A stretch of DNA of 10,567 bases from an uncultured Clostridia bacterium. GTDB taxonomy: Bacteria; Bacillota; Clostridia; Oscillospirales; Ruminococcaceae. Location: positions 1-10,567 of the forward strand of contig CANDLP010000043.1 of NCBI GenBank assembly GCA_947385505.1, in the 5' to 3' direction. Shown here piece after piece: positions 1 through 6,516 of this stretch. Position numbers and translations under genes: made by a program. How positions within the stretch are numbered: position 1 is the stretch's first letter; the number at the start of each line of letters is the position of its first letter. The notes under the pieces were generated by a model. The model was not told the DNA's origin and made no database searches. It was given only the letters and a program-made list of their open reading frames with translations.

Positions 1-914
1 TAGGGGGACGCGTTTATATTTCCGAAAATTTCCGCGCCCCATTCGCCAAGGCCTTTTACGGTCTCCGATATTTTTTTCGTTATCTGATCAAGCTTTAAAT
101 TGCCGTCTAAGGGGAAGCAAGCGGCGGTCACGGAAATTATAAGTACGGTCGAGATAAACATAACCACGCTGTCCGAAAAGTATTTATTAAAATAGAGGTC
201 GTCGGATTTTATACGTTTTGCGGACGAAACTTTTTTAACGCTTTCTCTGTACTGCCTATCTATAAGGGATACATTCGCAGCTCCTCCCGCCTTAATGAAA
301 CAGTCAGAGGAAAACGCCATTGAGGCGCTCCACATAGCCGCTATGCCCGCCGCAAAAACACCCAGGGAAGGCTTATAGCAGGTATGCTGCGACAAAAATG
401 ACGGGATCAGCATTATGGCAAAATACGTCAGTATAATTTCAGGAGTGAAGCGCCGGTAACAGGACAATGCGAACAAAAGTCCGAATATTGCGCAAAGCAG
501 CAAAAGAAGAGGGACAGGATCGGTTTGCCCTCCGCTGTCTTTTATAATCTTATCCGCGTCGATAATGCTTCCGTCAGCTATGCGGAGAACATATTTGAAA
601 AAATCCAAGCTCCATTCCGGAATTTTTTTCACCGAAAGCAATAGGGCGGCTAAAGAAAACAGCAATACTCTTCCCTTGCCGAACAGCCCGAACATTATCA
701 TATAAAAAACGCATACTCCGCCCGCCGTTAAAGCGGTTCGGAAAGCGTCCTCCGCCATATTCAGCATTTCCGAAAAATAATATGCTCCGTAAAAGCAGGT
801 TATGAAGGCAAGAAGAGCTTTTGCACAAAACATACGGAGAAAGGCTCTGTCTTTTTTATAATATGAAAAGCTGTATATGGCAAAATTGTCATTTTTCTTT
901 TTTTTATTTTTCAT
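1..914 (-). CDS. Multi-pass membrane protein, N-terminal part (likely transglutaminase-like partner of the MoxR/DUF58 operon)
   Basis: An open frame runs from an ATG at 914-912 through the left window edge without a stop, giving 304 residues of an incomplete protein. It begins with a lysine-rich cytoplasmic tail (MKNKKKKNDN), followed by several hydrophobic stretches that look like membrane helices, for example around LLAFITCFYGAYYF, GVCVFYMIMFGLFG, PVPLLLLLCAIFGLLFAL and SVVMFISTVLIISVTAAC. A Shine-Dalgarno GGAG precedes the ATG by six bases, and the gene starts 28 bases after the DUF58 stop on the same strand, so it is the third gene of the operon. In MoxR-DUF58 operons this slot is commonly held by a membrane protein with an extracytoplasmic transglutaminase-like domain (TgpA type). 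That domain would lie beyond the window, so the identity is inferred from context only. The membrane topology is directly visible. Confidence 0.72.
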   Translation of the reverse strand, partial: MKNKKKKNDNFAIYSFSYYKKDRAFLRMFCAKALLAFITCFYGAYYFSEMLNMAEDAFRTALTAGGVCVFYMIMFGLFGKGRVLLFSLAALLLSVKKIPEWSLDFFKYVLRIADGSIIDADKIIKDSGGQTDPVPLLLLLCAIFGLLFALSCYRRFTPEIILTYFAIMLIPSFLSQHTCYKPSLGVFAAGIAAMWSASMAFSSDCFIKAGGAANVSLIDRQYRESVKKVSSAKRIKSDDLYFNKYFSDSVVMFISTVLIISVTAACFPLDGNLKLDQITKKISETVKGLGEWGAEIFGNINASP

Positions 915-942
915 TTAAACTCCGCTTGGTTATTTTCCTGCG

Positions 943-2142
943 CTAAAATTTACCGAAAAGCTTTCTGACCGCCTCGTTTATATCCGAATCAATATCAAAG
1001 GGATTAACCTCAGCCACAGCCACATTGCGCAGAGTATCCAGATATTTTTTTACCCCCGCTTCCGCCTCTCCGATCAGCAAAATCCTCACCTCGGAAACTG
1101 CCGACAATTCTTCCGCCAATTCGGCAAGCGTATTATCCCCGTGAGGAGTGATCAGAATGGCGGCGCTTTTGATGCTGTCGGTAAAATGCCGCTTACAAGC
1201 GGCATAAAAACTCGGCTCTCCTATATAAGCCTTAACCGTAGCAGCCGTATAAGCCGCGTTATATAAATGGCTGAGATGCTCTGCGTTTATATCCGTTATC
1301 TGTCCCTTATCCGTGTCATAAAAAGAAATAAGGCTTCCGCAGTCGTTTTTCATATTGTACAGCGCCGCGGCCAAGGCTGATTCAATTACCGCGTCCGTAT
1401 ATGCGGCTTTTTCTCTTTCCGTTTCTCCGCGGGAGATAAGATCGCATGCTATTACCGCCTGCGAGGACAAATTTTCGGCGTTTTGCCACACCATGTAGTC
1501 GTCCTGCTTTGCGGAAAGCTTCCAGTGGATATTCCTTACATCGTCCCCTTCGGCGTATTTTCTGGTAAAGCTTCTTTCTCCCTTTACGGAATTCAGCGCT
1601 TGTTTTTCGGTTTCCTCGTCGCTTGCCGTCATAACTCCGCCGTCTGCGGTTATATCTATGATTCGCGGAGTAACCGTTATTTTTTTGTGGAGTCCCAGTG
1701 TTTTTTTAAGTCTGAAAAGCTTTAAAAAATCGTAAAAGTATACCGCGTCGAAGGAAATATCATATTCCCCCCTGTACTCCGCCGTATAAGTAAGGTTAAG
1801 ATTTTTTTTCTGGAAAGGGGATAAAGAAAATGTCAGCCTCGCGTCCTTTTTTTCCGAAAAGCCCGGCATCGAAGCTTTGATATAAGCGGTAGAACAGGGA
1901 AATAAAAAGCGGTTTTTAATAAAAATGCTCACCCTCAGCGGCTTATTTTTCTCTACCACATTCTCGCTTATATTGTATCCGAAAAAAAACGCGGTTTTTG
2001 CCGCAAAAATAAAAATAAGCGAAAAAACAGGCAGCGCCAGAAGCGTTATCAGGATTACCGAGGAAAGATGTCCCACATAAGCCTGGGAAAATATCACAGC
2101 CGCCGCCAGAGCCGCAATGTAAGCGAAACGGTAAACCGCCAT
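943..2142 (-). CDS. DUF58 domain protein (membrane-anchored)
   Basis: This 399-residue protein has two N-terminal hydrophobic helices (about residues 5-20 and 25-48), an extracytoplasmic or linker beta-rich segment, and the DUF58 signature near residues 188-220. The signature contains GERSFTRKYAEGDD, then RNIHWK, then SAKQDDYMVWQ, matching the family pattern of an Arg-x-Tyr-x-x-Gly-Asp core followed by IHWK-x-SA. The C-terminal part resembles the von Willebrand factor A-like fold of the family. The biochemical role of DUF58 proteins is poorly defined. They are encoded with MoxR ATPases and are thought to act with them in maturation or assembly of cell-envelope or metal-containing proteins. 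The ATG lies one base after the moxR TAA, so translation is probably coupled. An AAGGA-like site sits about ten bases upstream, inside the end of moxR. Confidence 0.9.
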   Translation of the reverse strand: MAVYRFAYIAALAAAVIFSQAYVGHLSSVILITLLALPVFSLIFIFAAKTAFFFGYNISENVVEKNKPLRVSIFIKNRFLFPCSTAYIKASMPGFSEKKDARLTFSLSPFQKKNLNLTYTAEYRGEYDISFDAVYFYDFLKLFRLKKTLGLHKKITVTPRIIDITADGGVMTASDEETEKQALNSVKGERSFTRKYAEGDDVRNIHWKLSAKQDDYMVWQNAENLSSQAVIACDLISRGETEREKAAYTDAVIESALAAALYNMKNDCGSLISFYDTDKGQITDINAEHLSHLYNAAYTAATVKAYIGEPSFYAACKRHFTDSIKSAAILITPHGDNTLAELAEELSAVSEVRILLIGEAEAGVKKYLDTLRNVAVAEVNPFDIDSDINEAVRKLFGKF

Positions 2143-2143
2143 T

Positions 2144-3106
2144 TTACGCCCGTTCCTTTCCGAAGGGATACATTATACCGTCCCGTATATCCCTTATAAC
2201 ATCGGCGGAGGTCACTCCCCTTATTTTGGCGTCCTGCTTAAGATGTATTCTGTGGCATAAAACATAAGGGATCATAATGCTCACGTCTTCGGGAGTGACA
2301 TATGTCCTCCCGTTCACCAAAGCCAGCGCCTGAGTGCATCTCATAAGCGCCAGAGAGGCGCGGGGGCTTGCGCCGAGCTGTACCGCCGGATGGCTTCTTG
2401 TAGCGGAAACGAAGCTCACTATGTACTGTCCTATCGATACGTCCACATTTACCTGTCCCGTAAGCTCCGCAAACTGTTCCAGCTCCTCTGCTGCGCATAC
2501 GGCTCTTACACTGTCCATAGGCTCGTTTCCGCTTCTGTTGGTAAGTATTTCCAGCTCTTGGGAAATAGTGGGATAACCCATGGTTATTTTCATCATAAAG
2601 CGGTCAAGCTGCGCTTCCGGCAAAGGGAAAGTGCCCACGAAGCCGAGCTCGTTCTGTGTCGCTATTACCATAAAAGGGGAAGGAAGGTGATAGGTTGTCC
2701 CGTCTACCGTTACGTTTCTTTCCTCCATCGCTTCCAGAAGCGCGGACTGTGTTTTCGGCGAAGTGCGGTTGATCTCATCGGCCAAAAGGATATTGGTCAT
2801 TGACATACCGGGTCTGAATTCAAAGCGGTTGGTTTCCTTATTAAAAAGATTAAAGCCCGTTATATCCGAAGCGGTAACATCGGGCGTAAACTGCGCCCTT
2901 TTAAATTCAAGCCCCGTTGCTTTTCCAAGAGCGGTGGCAAGGGTGGTTTTTCCAGTGCCGGGAACATCCTCTATAAGCACGTGACCGCCTGCCAACAAAG
3001 CCACCACCAGCAACGTTATGACGTTTTTCTTTCCGACTATGACCTTTTCTATTTCATTTATTGTTGCGCTTAACTTTTGACTGACTTGGCTGCTGCTGAT
3101 TTCCAT
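2144..3106 (-). CDS. MoxR-family AAA+ ATPase
   Basis: This 320-residue protein is a full-length MoxR AAA+ ATPase. Walker A is EDVPGTGKTT (residues 46-55), Walker B is ILLADEINR (106-114), sensor 1 is ATQN (149-152), and the family block PLPEAQLDRF (161-170) carries the presumed arginine finger at Arg169. The C-terminal lid follows, with SPRASLALMR and YVTPEDV-type motifs. The usual NPIEQEGTYPLPEAQ segment reads NELGFVGTFPLPEAQ here, a modest departure. MoxR proteins act as ATP-driven chaperones, and the co-transcribed DUF58 and membrane proteins are their usual partners. The start codon is preceded by GGAG about 11-12 bases upstream. The gene heads the operon and has a good sigma-A promoter at 3300-3272. 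Confidence 0.95.
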   Translation of the reverse strand: MEISSSQVSQKLSATINEIEKVIVGKKNVITLLVVALLAGGHVLIEDVPGTGKTTLATALGKATGLEFKRAQFTPDVTASDITGFNLFNKETNRFEFRPGMSMTNILLADEINRTSPKTQSALLEAMEERNVTVDGTTYHLPSPFMVIATQNELGFVGTFPLPEAQLDRFMMKITMGYPTISQELEILTNRSGNEPMDSVRAVCAAEELEQFAELTGQVNVDVSIGQYIVSFVSATRSHPAVQLGASPRASLALMRCTQALALVNGRTYVTPEDVSIMIPYVLCHRIHLKQDAKIRGVTSADVIRDIRDGIMYPFGKERA

Positions 3107-3223
3107 TTCTTTTTGTTTCTCCGTTCGGTTTTCTTTTTAGAGTATCTCTTTATCCGTTTAACTGGTTGTTTATTGCAAATATAATTACTTTTCAGATATC
3201 GTTTGTTTTATTATATAATAAAA

Positions 3224-3281
3224 AACATCAAACATTAAAATAGATATTTCCTCTTTTTGCTGTTTGATGTTATTATATCAT
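3224..3281 (-). repeat. Promoter-bearing palindromic repeat, copy A
   Basis: This 58-base unit is shared with copy B at 6312-6369, with 51 of 58 positions identical by eye. On the minus strand it begins ATGATATAAT (an extended -10) and contains a perfect 11-bp inverted repeat, 3224-3234 against 3261-3271, around a 26-base loop with a conserved AGAGGAAA core. The arms differ from copy B by a compensatory pair (A-T here, C-G there). The right arm is followed on the minus strand by a T-rich run, giving a terminator-like appearance, but the predicted transcription start lies inside the first arm. Confidence 0.75.
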
Positions 3282-3300
3282 ATCTTTTTAATAAAATCAA
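3272..3300 (-). promoter_or_regulatory. Sigma-A promoter of the moxR operon
   Basis: On the minus strand TTGATT (3300-3295) is followed by exactly 17 bases and then TATAAT (3277-3272). A TG sits one base before the -10, forming an extended -10. The predicted start is near 3265, about 160 bases before the moxR ATG. The -10 lies inside the palindromic repeat described separately. Confidence 0.75.
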
Positions 3301-3340
3301 GGCGGAGGGGTAAACTGTAAACAAATTGTAATATTTTTAA

Positions 3341-3389
3341 AAAACGCGTCCGCGCAATAATTCCCTTAGGAACCGCGCGGATGCGTTTT
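3341..3389 (-). terminator. Intrinsic terminator of the cellulase gene
   Basis: The 15-base arms at 3341-3355 and 3375-3389 pair with a single G-U-type mismatch (core CGCATCCGCGC against GCGCGGACGCG on the minus strand). The 19-base loop contains a small TTCC/GGAA hairpin. The stem starts five bases beyond the cellulase stop codon and runs on the minus strand into GTTTTTTAAAAAT, a good U-tract. Confidence 0.9.
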
Positions 3390-3394
3390 GTTGT

Positions 3395-5254
3395 TTATAT
3401 TTCACCTCTGAACCACTTTCTGATCCAAGCTCCGCTTTCTGATAAATCCCCTTCTTTCCAATTACCGTCCGCGGCTGCGCTTTCTTTGAGCGCGGAGGAT
3501 GTTTCGTTCTTATTGGCAAGATTCCAGTTCATATAGCTTATGCCGTATTTATCCAGCAGTTCCAGCCACTGTTTGGATTGACCGAAATCATTCGCCCCGT
3601 TTCCCGAAGCGTCACAGGTGCCGAATTCGGTAACACAGACGGGCAATCCCTTGCTGCGGCATTCGGTAAGCCTTTGCCTGAGCCAGTCGGTATGAGTAGC
3701 GGCGTAAAAGTGAAGAGCGTAAAGGACGTTGCTTTCCGTGAGAGGGTCAGCCGCCGCTTTGTCAATGTCCTGACTCCATGTAGGTGTGCCCACTATAACA
3801 ACGGAATCGGGCGCGTTTTTGCGGATCGCGGCGATAACTTCAACGGCGTAAGGCTTTATGTCTCCCGACCAGCTTACGTTTCCGTTAGGTTCGTTGCATA
3901 TTTCATAAATAACATTGTCGTAATTTTTATATTTTGCGGATATTTCATCAAAGAATTTCAAAGCCTCGGACTTATATGTTTGCGGGTTGCCGTCGCTTAA
4001 TATATGCCAGTCGATTATAATGTACATTCCCAGATCGGAGGCAATTTGTACCCCTTTGTCTATCAGCTTTTTCAGCGACGCTTTATCCCCGCCGGTGCAA
4101 TATCCGTTCCATTCCGCCGTATACATGGCAAGGCGCACCGCATTGGCGTTCCAGTCGTCCCTTAAAGTCCTGAACGCGCCTTCGCTTACAAAATCGGGGA
4201 ACCAGCTTAAGCCGTGAGTGCTCATTCCTTTAAGTTGAAAATTATTTCCGTTTTTATCCACCAGCTGAGCGCCCTTTACCGACAGTTTTCCGTGATCCTT
4301 TACGAGCCCCGACGATACGGGTGAAGGAAGAGAAACAACTGGCGCCGTTTCAGCTTCGGCGGGAGCAGCAGAATCGGCGGCAGATGTCTGAGTTCCGGCT
4401 TGACTGCCTTGGTTAGGACCGATCACGGGGGCGCCGCTGTTGGCGGCGATTGAGATAAAGCTGCTTACTTTTTCGGGGGAAGCAAAATTAAAGCCGAAAA
4501 CCGCAGCGCCGTCTTTTTCGAGCGTTCCGTTATAGCTTTCGTTGGTTACGGTAAGAGAAGTGCCGTTCAGCGTAAATACGCCGTTCCATGAGGAAGTGAC
4601 TTCAAGCCCCTTAGGCACCGTTATTTTTACCGTCCAGCCGTCAGTGACGGAATCGGTGCCGTTGGTGACGGTGAATTTGCAGGTTCCGCAGTACTTTCCG
4701 TTTTCCTCCCATACAGAAGGAATATCACAGCGTGCGGAAAAGGTTTTCAGCGGAGATTGAATCTGCGCTGAGGTTATCGGCGTCACTGCGCTTAAGGATT
4801 CGGCGGGAGTTTCTGTCTCAAAAAACGTTATTTCTTTTATAGTGGTGATATCGGCAGTCGCCGCGCTGTCGTTCTTTTCCATTTCCGCCTCCGTGACAGA
4901 TGTTTTCTTTTCAGTGGTCAATACGGTTTCAGCAGATTCTGTCTGCAAGAAGGATTCTGTCGATACGGGGGCCTCGCCGGCCGAGGCTTCTTCGTCTTCC
5001 GTTTGTGTTTCCGGAGCAATCTGGGAGGTTTCGGCGGCGGTCTCCGTTTGCTTTTCGGAAACTTTTTCTGCGTCCGGCGTATTTTCCGCCGATTCGGAGG
5101 AATCAATCAATTCGGTGTGATCGGAAACGCTTTCGGATATGGCAGGGCTTTCGGTATCAGGTTCGGAGGTATCTCCGTTCTGCTGAGTGCAGGCCGTAAA
5201 AGCAAGAACTGCCGTCATTAAGAAAGCGATAGGCTTTAAAAAGGCTTTTTTCAT
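3395..5254 (-). CDS. Lipid-anchored endo-beta-1,4-glucanase: CBM2-like plus GH5 subfamily 2
   Basis: This 619-residue secreted cellulase hydrolyses internal beta-1,4-glucan bonds. A lipoprotein signal peptide ends in LAFTAC, with the predicted lipidated Cys at 22. Next comes a Ser/Thr/Glu/Ala-rich tether (about 23-165), a CBM2-like cellulose-binding domain (about 171-271, with GWTVKI, SSWNGVF and YNGTLEKDGAAVFGF), a second linker, and a GH5 catalytic domain (about 320-612). GH5_2 hallmarks are LKGMSTHGLSWF, VRLAMYTAEW, IIIDWHILSDGNP, YEICNEPNG (acid/base Glu455), LHFYAATH and VTEFGTCDASGNG (nucleophile Glu543). The frame stays open to an ATG at 5386, but I chose 5254 because AAGGGAG precedes it and a signal peptide begins there. 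The protein probably sits on the outer membrane-facing surface of the cell and digests cellulose close to the cell. It is an apparently single-gene unit with its own terminator. Confidence 0.93.
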   Translation of the reverse strand: MKKAFLKPIAFLMTAVLAFTACTQQNGDTSEPDTESPAISESVSDHTELIDSSESAENTPDAEKVSEKQTETAAETSQIAPETQTEDEEASAGEAPVSTESFLQTESAETVLTTEKKTSVTEAEMEKNDSAATADITTIKEITFFETETPAESLSAVTPITSAQIQSPLKTFSARCDIPSVWEENGKYCGTCKFTVTNGTDSVTDGWTVKITVPKGLEVTSSWNGVFTLNGTSLTVTNESYNGTLEKDGAAVFGFNFASPEKVSSFISIAANSGAPVIGPNQGSQAGTQTSAADSAAPAEAETAPVVSLPSPVSSGLVKDHGKLSVKGAQLVDKNGNNFQLKGMSTHGLSWFPDFVSEGAFRTLRDDWNANAVRLAMYTAEWNGYCTGGDKASLKKLIDKGVQIASDLGMYIIIDWHILSDGNPQTYKSEALKFFDEISAKYKNYDNVIYEICNEPNGNVSWSGDIKPYAVEVIAAIRKNAPDSVVIVGTPTWSQDIDKAAADPLTESNVLYALHFYAATHTDWLRQRLTECRSKGLPVCVTEFGTCDASGNGANDFGQSKQWLELLDKYGISYMNWNLANKNETSSALKESAAADGNWKEGDLSESGAWIRKWFRGEI

Positions 5255-5535
5255 ATTATTTTCTCCCTTTAGCTCTAAGTATTGCTGAAGCTCATTTTTG
5301 AACTGCTTTGTCAAAATAACCAAACGGAAGTTATCCGATATGGGCAATTGCCGGATAAACTGGAATTTAACTATACTAATCCTCAAAAGCCATTGACTTC
5401 TTAAGGCTTTGCGGCTGTTTCCAGTTCAAACCTTATCTGTTTAACTTTGTTTTTTCCTTACGAGTCGGAACAAGGTTAATGTTAAAATGCTTTTTTTCTT
5501 TTGTAGAAGTAATTTTGCCGTTTCGCACATTTCAT
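5255..5535. other. Intergenic region between the GNAT and cellulase genes
   Basis: The 281 bases hold the candidate structured leader (5331-5434) and the cellulase ribosome binding site at about 5264-5270. I found no convincing sigma-A promoter for the cellulase and no clear terminator for the GNAT gene, so some read-through from the GNAT gene is possible. Confidence 0.6.
5331..5434 (-). ncRNA. Structured leader of the cellulase gene (candidate regulatory RNA)
   Basis: The minus-strand sequence upstream of the cellulase can form several helices. One is a bulged stem (5427-5434 with 5403-5411) enclosing CTG-GAAA-CAG, a GNRA tetraloop hairpin. A second is AAAGCC with GGCTTT (5405-5410 with 5386-5391), which reuses one strand of the first. 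A third is an exact 8-base pairing AACTGGAA/TTCCAGTT (5419-5426 with 5358-5365), which would open the tetraloop stem. The fourth is a perfect 7-bp hairpin (5352-5358 with 5331-5337). Mutually exclusive pairing is what a riboswitch or attenuator would show, but no family was identified and no U-tract terminator is seen. Confidence 0.35.
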
Positions 5536-6009
5536 TTATAGTTCTTTTAGAAACAACAGGGAGTCCCGGTCTGGATATTTATAGGGAAAGGGAAGCTGGT
5601 CTTTTTTAATTTCTATAAATCCGGCCTTTTTATAAAAACTATGAGAACGAGTAGCGATTGACGGTGTATCAAGTACGACTGTATGAATACAATTATCTTT
5701 GCAAAACGCCATAAAGATTTTATATAACTGTAATCCAACTTTTTTTCCTCGATAATTTTTATCTACAAAAAACTTTTTCAACACTCCCGCATTGTTTGCC
5801 ACTTTTAATAACGCAATTGTTCCAATAACCATATCATTTTCAATGGCGACCCAAAAGCATCCCCCTTGTTTGAGAAAAATATCACCGATATTTTTTAGTT
5901 CTGGCTGTTCATCAACAGATAGGTTTAGATTGTTTTCTTCGTTTTGAATATGTAGTATAAGTGAAATGACTTGATTTTTATAACAATCCTCATAAGGTAC
6001 AATTTTCAT
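5536..6009 (-). CDS. GNAT-family N-acetyltransferase
   Basis: This 157-residue protein has the single-domain GNAT layout and would transfer an acetyl group from acetyl-CoA to an amine substrate that cannot be named from sequence. The acetyl-CoA binding motif A is LKKFFVDKNYRGKKVGLQLY (residues 77-96), where RGKKVG fits the R/Q-x-x-G-x-G/A pyrophosphate loop with Val before the last Gly. Motif B is seen as RSHSFYKKAGFIEI (121-134), the typical ARxFYEKxGF-type element. AAAGGAG lies nine bases before the ATG. The coding sequence is visibly more AT-rich, with AAA/AAT/TTT-heavy codons, than the surrounding cellulase, purA and moxR genes, which suggests horizontal acquisition. A metabolic or drug-modifying role cannot be decided here. 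Confidence 0.87.
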   Translation of the reverse strand: MKIVPYEDCYKNQVISLILHIQNEENNLNLSVDEQPELKNIGDIFLKQGGCFWVAIENDMVIGTIALLKVANNAGVLKKFFVDKNYRGKKVGLQLYKIFMAFCKDNCIHTVVLDTPSIATRSHSFYKKAGFIEIKKDQLPFPYKYPDRDSLLFLKEL

Positions 6010-6087
6010 TCTGTTTTCTCCTTTGAATGTGTGTAAGGCTTTTTAGGCTTTTAATATAAATGATGTAAGTGTACGTTTGCCGCTTTA

Positions 6088-6115
6088 ATAATATCATCTA
6101 TCATCTATACTTCAA
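6088..6115 (-). promoter_or_regulatory. Candidate promoter of the GNAT gene
   Basis: On the minus strand TTGAAG (6115-6110) is followed by 16 bases and TATTAT (6093-6088), giving a start near 6081, some 70 bases before the ATG. The spacer contains a tandem 7-base repeat (TATCATC on the plus strand). The match is moderate. Confidence 0.4.
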
Positions 6116-6197
6116 CTCGAACTTGGCATAATCGACAGAGTTTATCTCCGGCAACACTTAAGGTAAAAGTGAGATTGTTTTGTCCCTTCTTTGTAAA

Positions 6198-6226
6198 ATA
6201 TCAGCATACGTGTATTATGCTGATAT
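6198..6226. repeat. 11-bp perfect inverted repeat in the GNAT leader
   Basis: ATATCAGCATA (6198-6208) and TATGCTGATAT (6216-6226) form a perfect dyad around a 7-base loop. In the minus-strand transcript the stem would be followed by TTTAC, a weak U-tract. It lies just downstream of the repeat-associated promoter at 6252-6257, so it could act as an operator or an attenuator stem. Confidence 0.6.
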
Positions 6227-6249
6227 ATTTGAGGGTGTTCTGCTTAATT

Positions 6250-6277
6250 TTATTATATCATAAAAAGAGAATTTTGC
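6250..6277 (-). repeat. 28-bp direct repeat with extended -10, distal copy
   Basis: This is identical over 28 bases to 6358-6385, 108 bp away. On the minus strand it ends in TATGATATAATAA, an extended -10 (TG at 6260-6259, TATAAT at 6257-6252) pointing toward the GNAT gene. The other end lies in a hairpin, AATTTTGC-AAA-GCAAAATT (6270-6288). Confidence 0.75.
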
Positions 6278-6311
6278 AAAGCAAAATTTGATTCCGCTAA
6301 AATGATAAAAT

Positions 6312-6369
6312 AACCTCAAACATTAAAATAAATTTTTCCTCTGGTTGCCGTTTGAGGTTATTATATCAT
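6312..6369 (-). repeat. Promoter-bearing palindromic repeat, copy B
   Basis: This is the second full copy of the 58-base unit seen at 3224-3281. The inverted repeat here extends to 20 bp with one mismatch (6302-6321 against 6350-6369) around a 28-base loop, so the arms include the extended -10 itself (TATAAT at 6365-6360). The loop keeps the AGAGGAAA core and TATTTTAATG. The upstream flank is the 28-bp direct repeat (6358-6385, overlapping this unit). Confidence 0.78.
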
Positions 6370-6381
6370 AAAAAGAGAATT

Positions 6382-6406
6382 TTGCTGTTTGAGGCTATTA
6401 CATCAT
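6382..6406 (-). repeat. Partial third copy of the palindromic repeat
   Basis: On the minus strand 6406-6382 matches the first 25 bases of copy B with three differences, but the -10 is degraded (ATGATGTAAT for ATGATATAAT) and the second arm is missing. It is followed directly by the 28-bp repeat at 6385-6358, so copies appear to have been added in series. Confidence 0.6.
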
Positions 6407-6453
6407 ATTTGTCAACATTTTTGAAAAATGATTCCGTTTTCTCTTTGCTTTTA

Positions 6454-6482
6454 TTGACATTTTGTAAAATAAAATATATAAT
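6454..6482 (+). promoter_or_regulatory. Consensus sigma-A promoter of the AIM24-family gene
   Basis: Perfect TTGACA (6454-6459) and perfect TATAAT (6477-6482) are separated by 17 bases. The predicted start is near 6489. AAAAGGAG (6503-6510) then precedes the ATG by six bases. The gene should be strongly and constitutively transcribed unless repressed. Confidence 0.9.
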
Positions 6483-6516
6483 AATATTATAATTTATTGT
6501 ATAAAAGGAGATTATA

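Larger units (their letters stand above)
3107..3394. other. Intergenic region between moxR and the cellulase gene
   Basis: The 288 bases hold, from right to left, the cellulase terminator (3341-3389), the moxR promoter and palindromic repeat copy A (3224-3300), and an AT-rich untranslated leader of about 110 bases before moxR. No further ORF with a credible ribosome binding site was seen. Confidence 0.8.
6010..6516. other. Repeat-rich intergenic region between the divergent GNAT and AIM24 genes
   Basis: The 507 bases hold the GNAT ribosome binding site and candidate promoter, an 11-bp dyad, two copies of a 28-bp promoter repeat, one and a half copies of the palindromic repeat, and the AIM24 promoter at the right end. 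A 33-codon open stretch at 6105-6200 on the minus strand has no start codon and was not called. Confidence 0.8.

Noticed and set aside
574..828. 84-codon minus-strand frame inside the membrane protein region
   Set aside because: It overlaps, in another frame, the 304-codon frame that has a good ribosome binding site, operon position and membrane helices.
2334..2984. Plus-strand frames opposite moxR
   Set aside because: They are antisense shadows of a strongly conserved AAA+ gene with no ribosome binding sites or family resemblance.
4842..5199. Overlapping plus- and minus-strand frames opposite the cellulase tether
   Set aside because: The Ser/Thr/Glu-rich repeats of the real gene keep other frames open by composition. 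No ribosome binding site or recognisable protein is seen.
5255..5386. 44-codon N-terminal extension of the cellulase from an ATG at 5386
   Set aside because: It has no ribosome binding site, the sequence does not resemble a secreted-protein start, and it would bury the lipoprotein signal peptide that starts at 5254 behind AAGGGAG. The region folds as a leader instead.
5381..5440. Class I cyclic-di-GMP riboswitch
   Set aside because: Only the GNRA hairpin and CGCAAAGCC resemble the family. The other conserved parts are absent, so it is kept as an unassigned structured leader.
6105..6200. 33-codon minus-strand stretch ending in KLCRLCQVRVEV upstream of the GNAT gene
   Set aside because: It has no start codon and is bounded by a stop inside the 11-bp dyad. 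It may be a relic of a gene, but nothing supports calling it.
6297..6323. Possible leader peptide MFEVILSF after the repeat-borne promoter
   Set aside because: The AGAGG site is about 14 bases from the ATG, too far for good initiation, and the matching frame in copy A (MFDVFYYIIKQTISEK) diverges in sequence and length.
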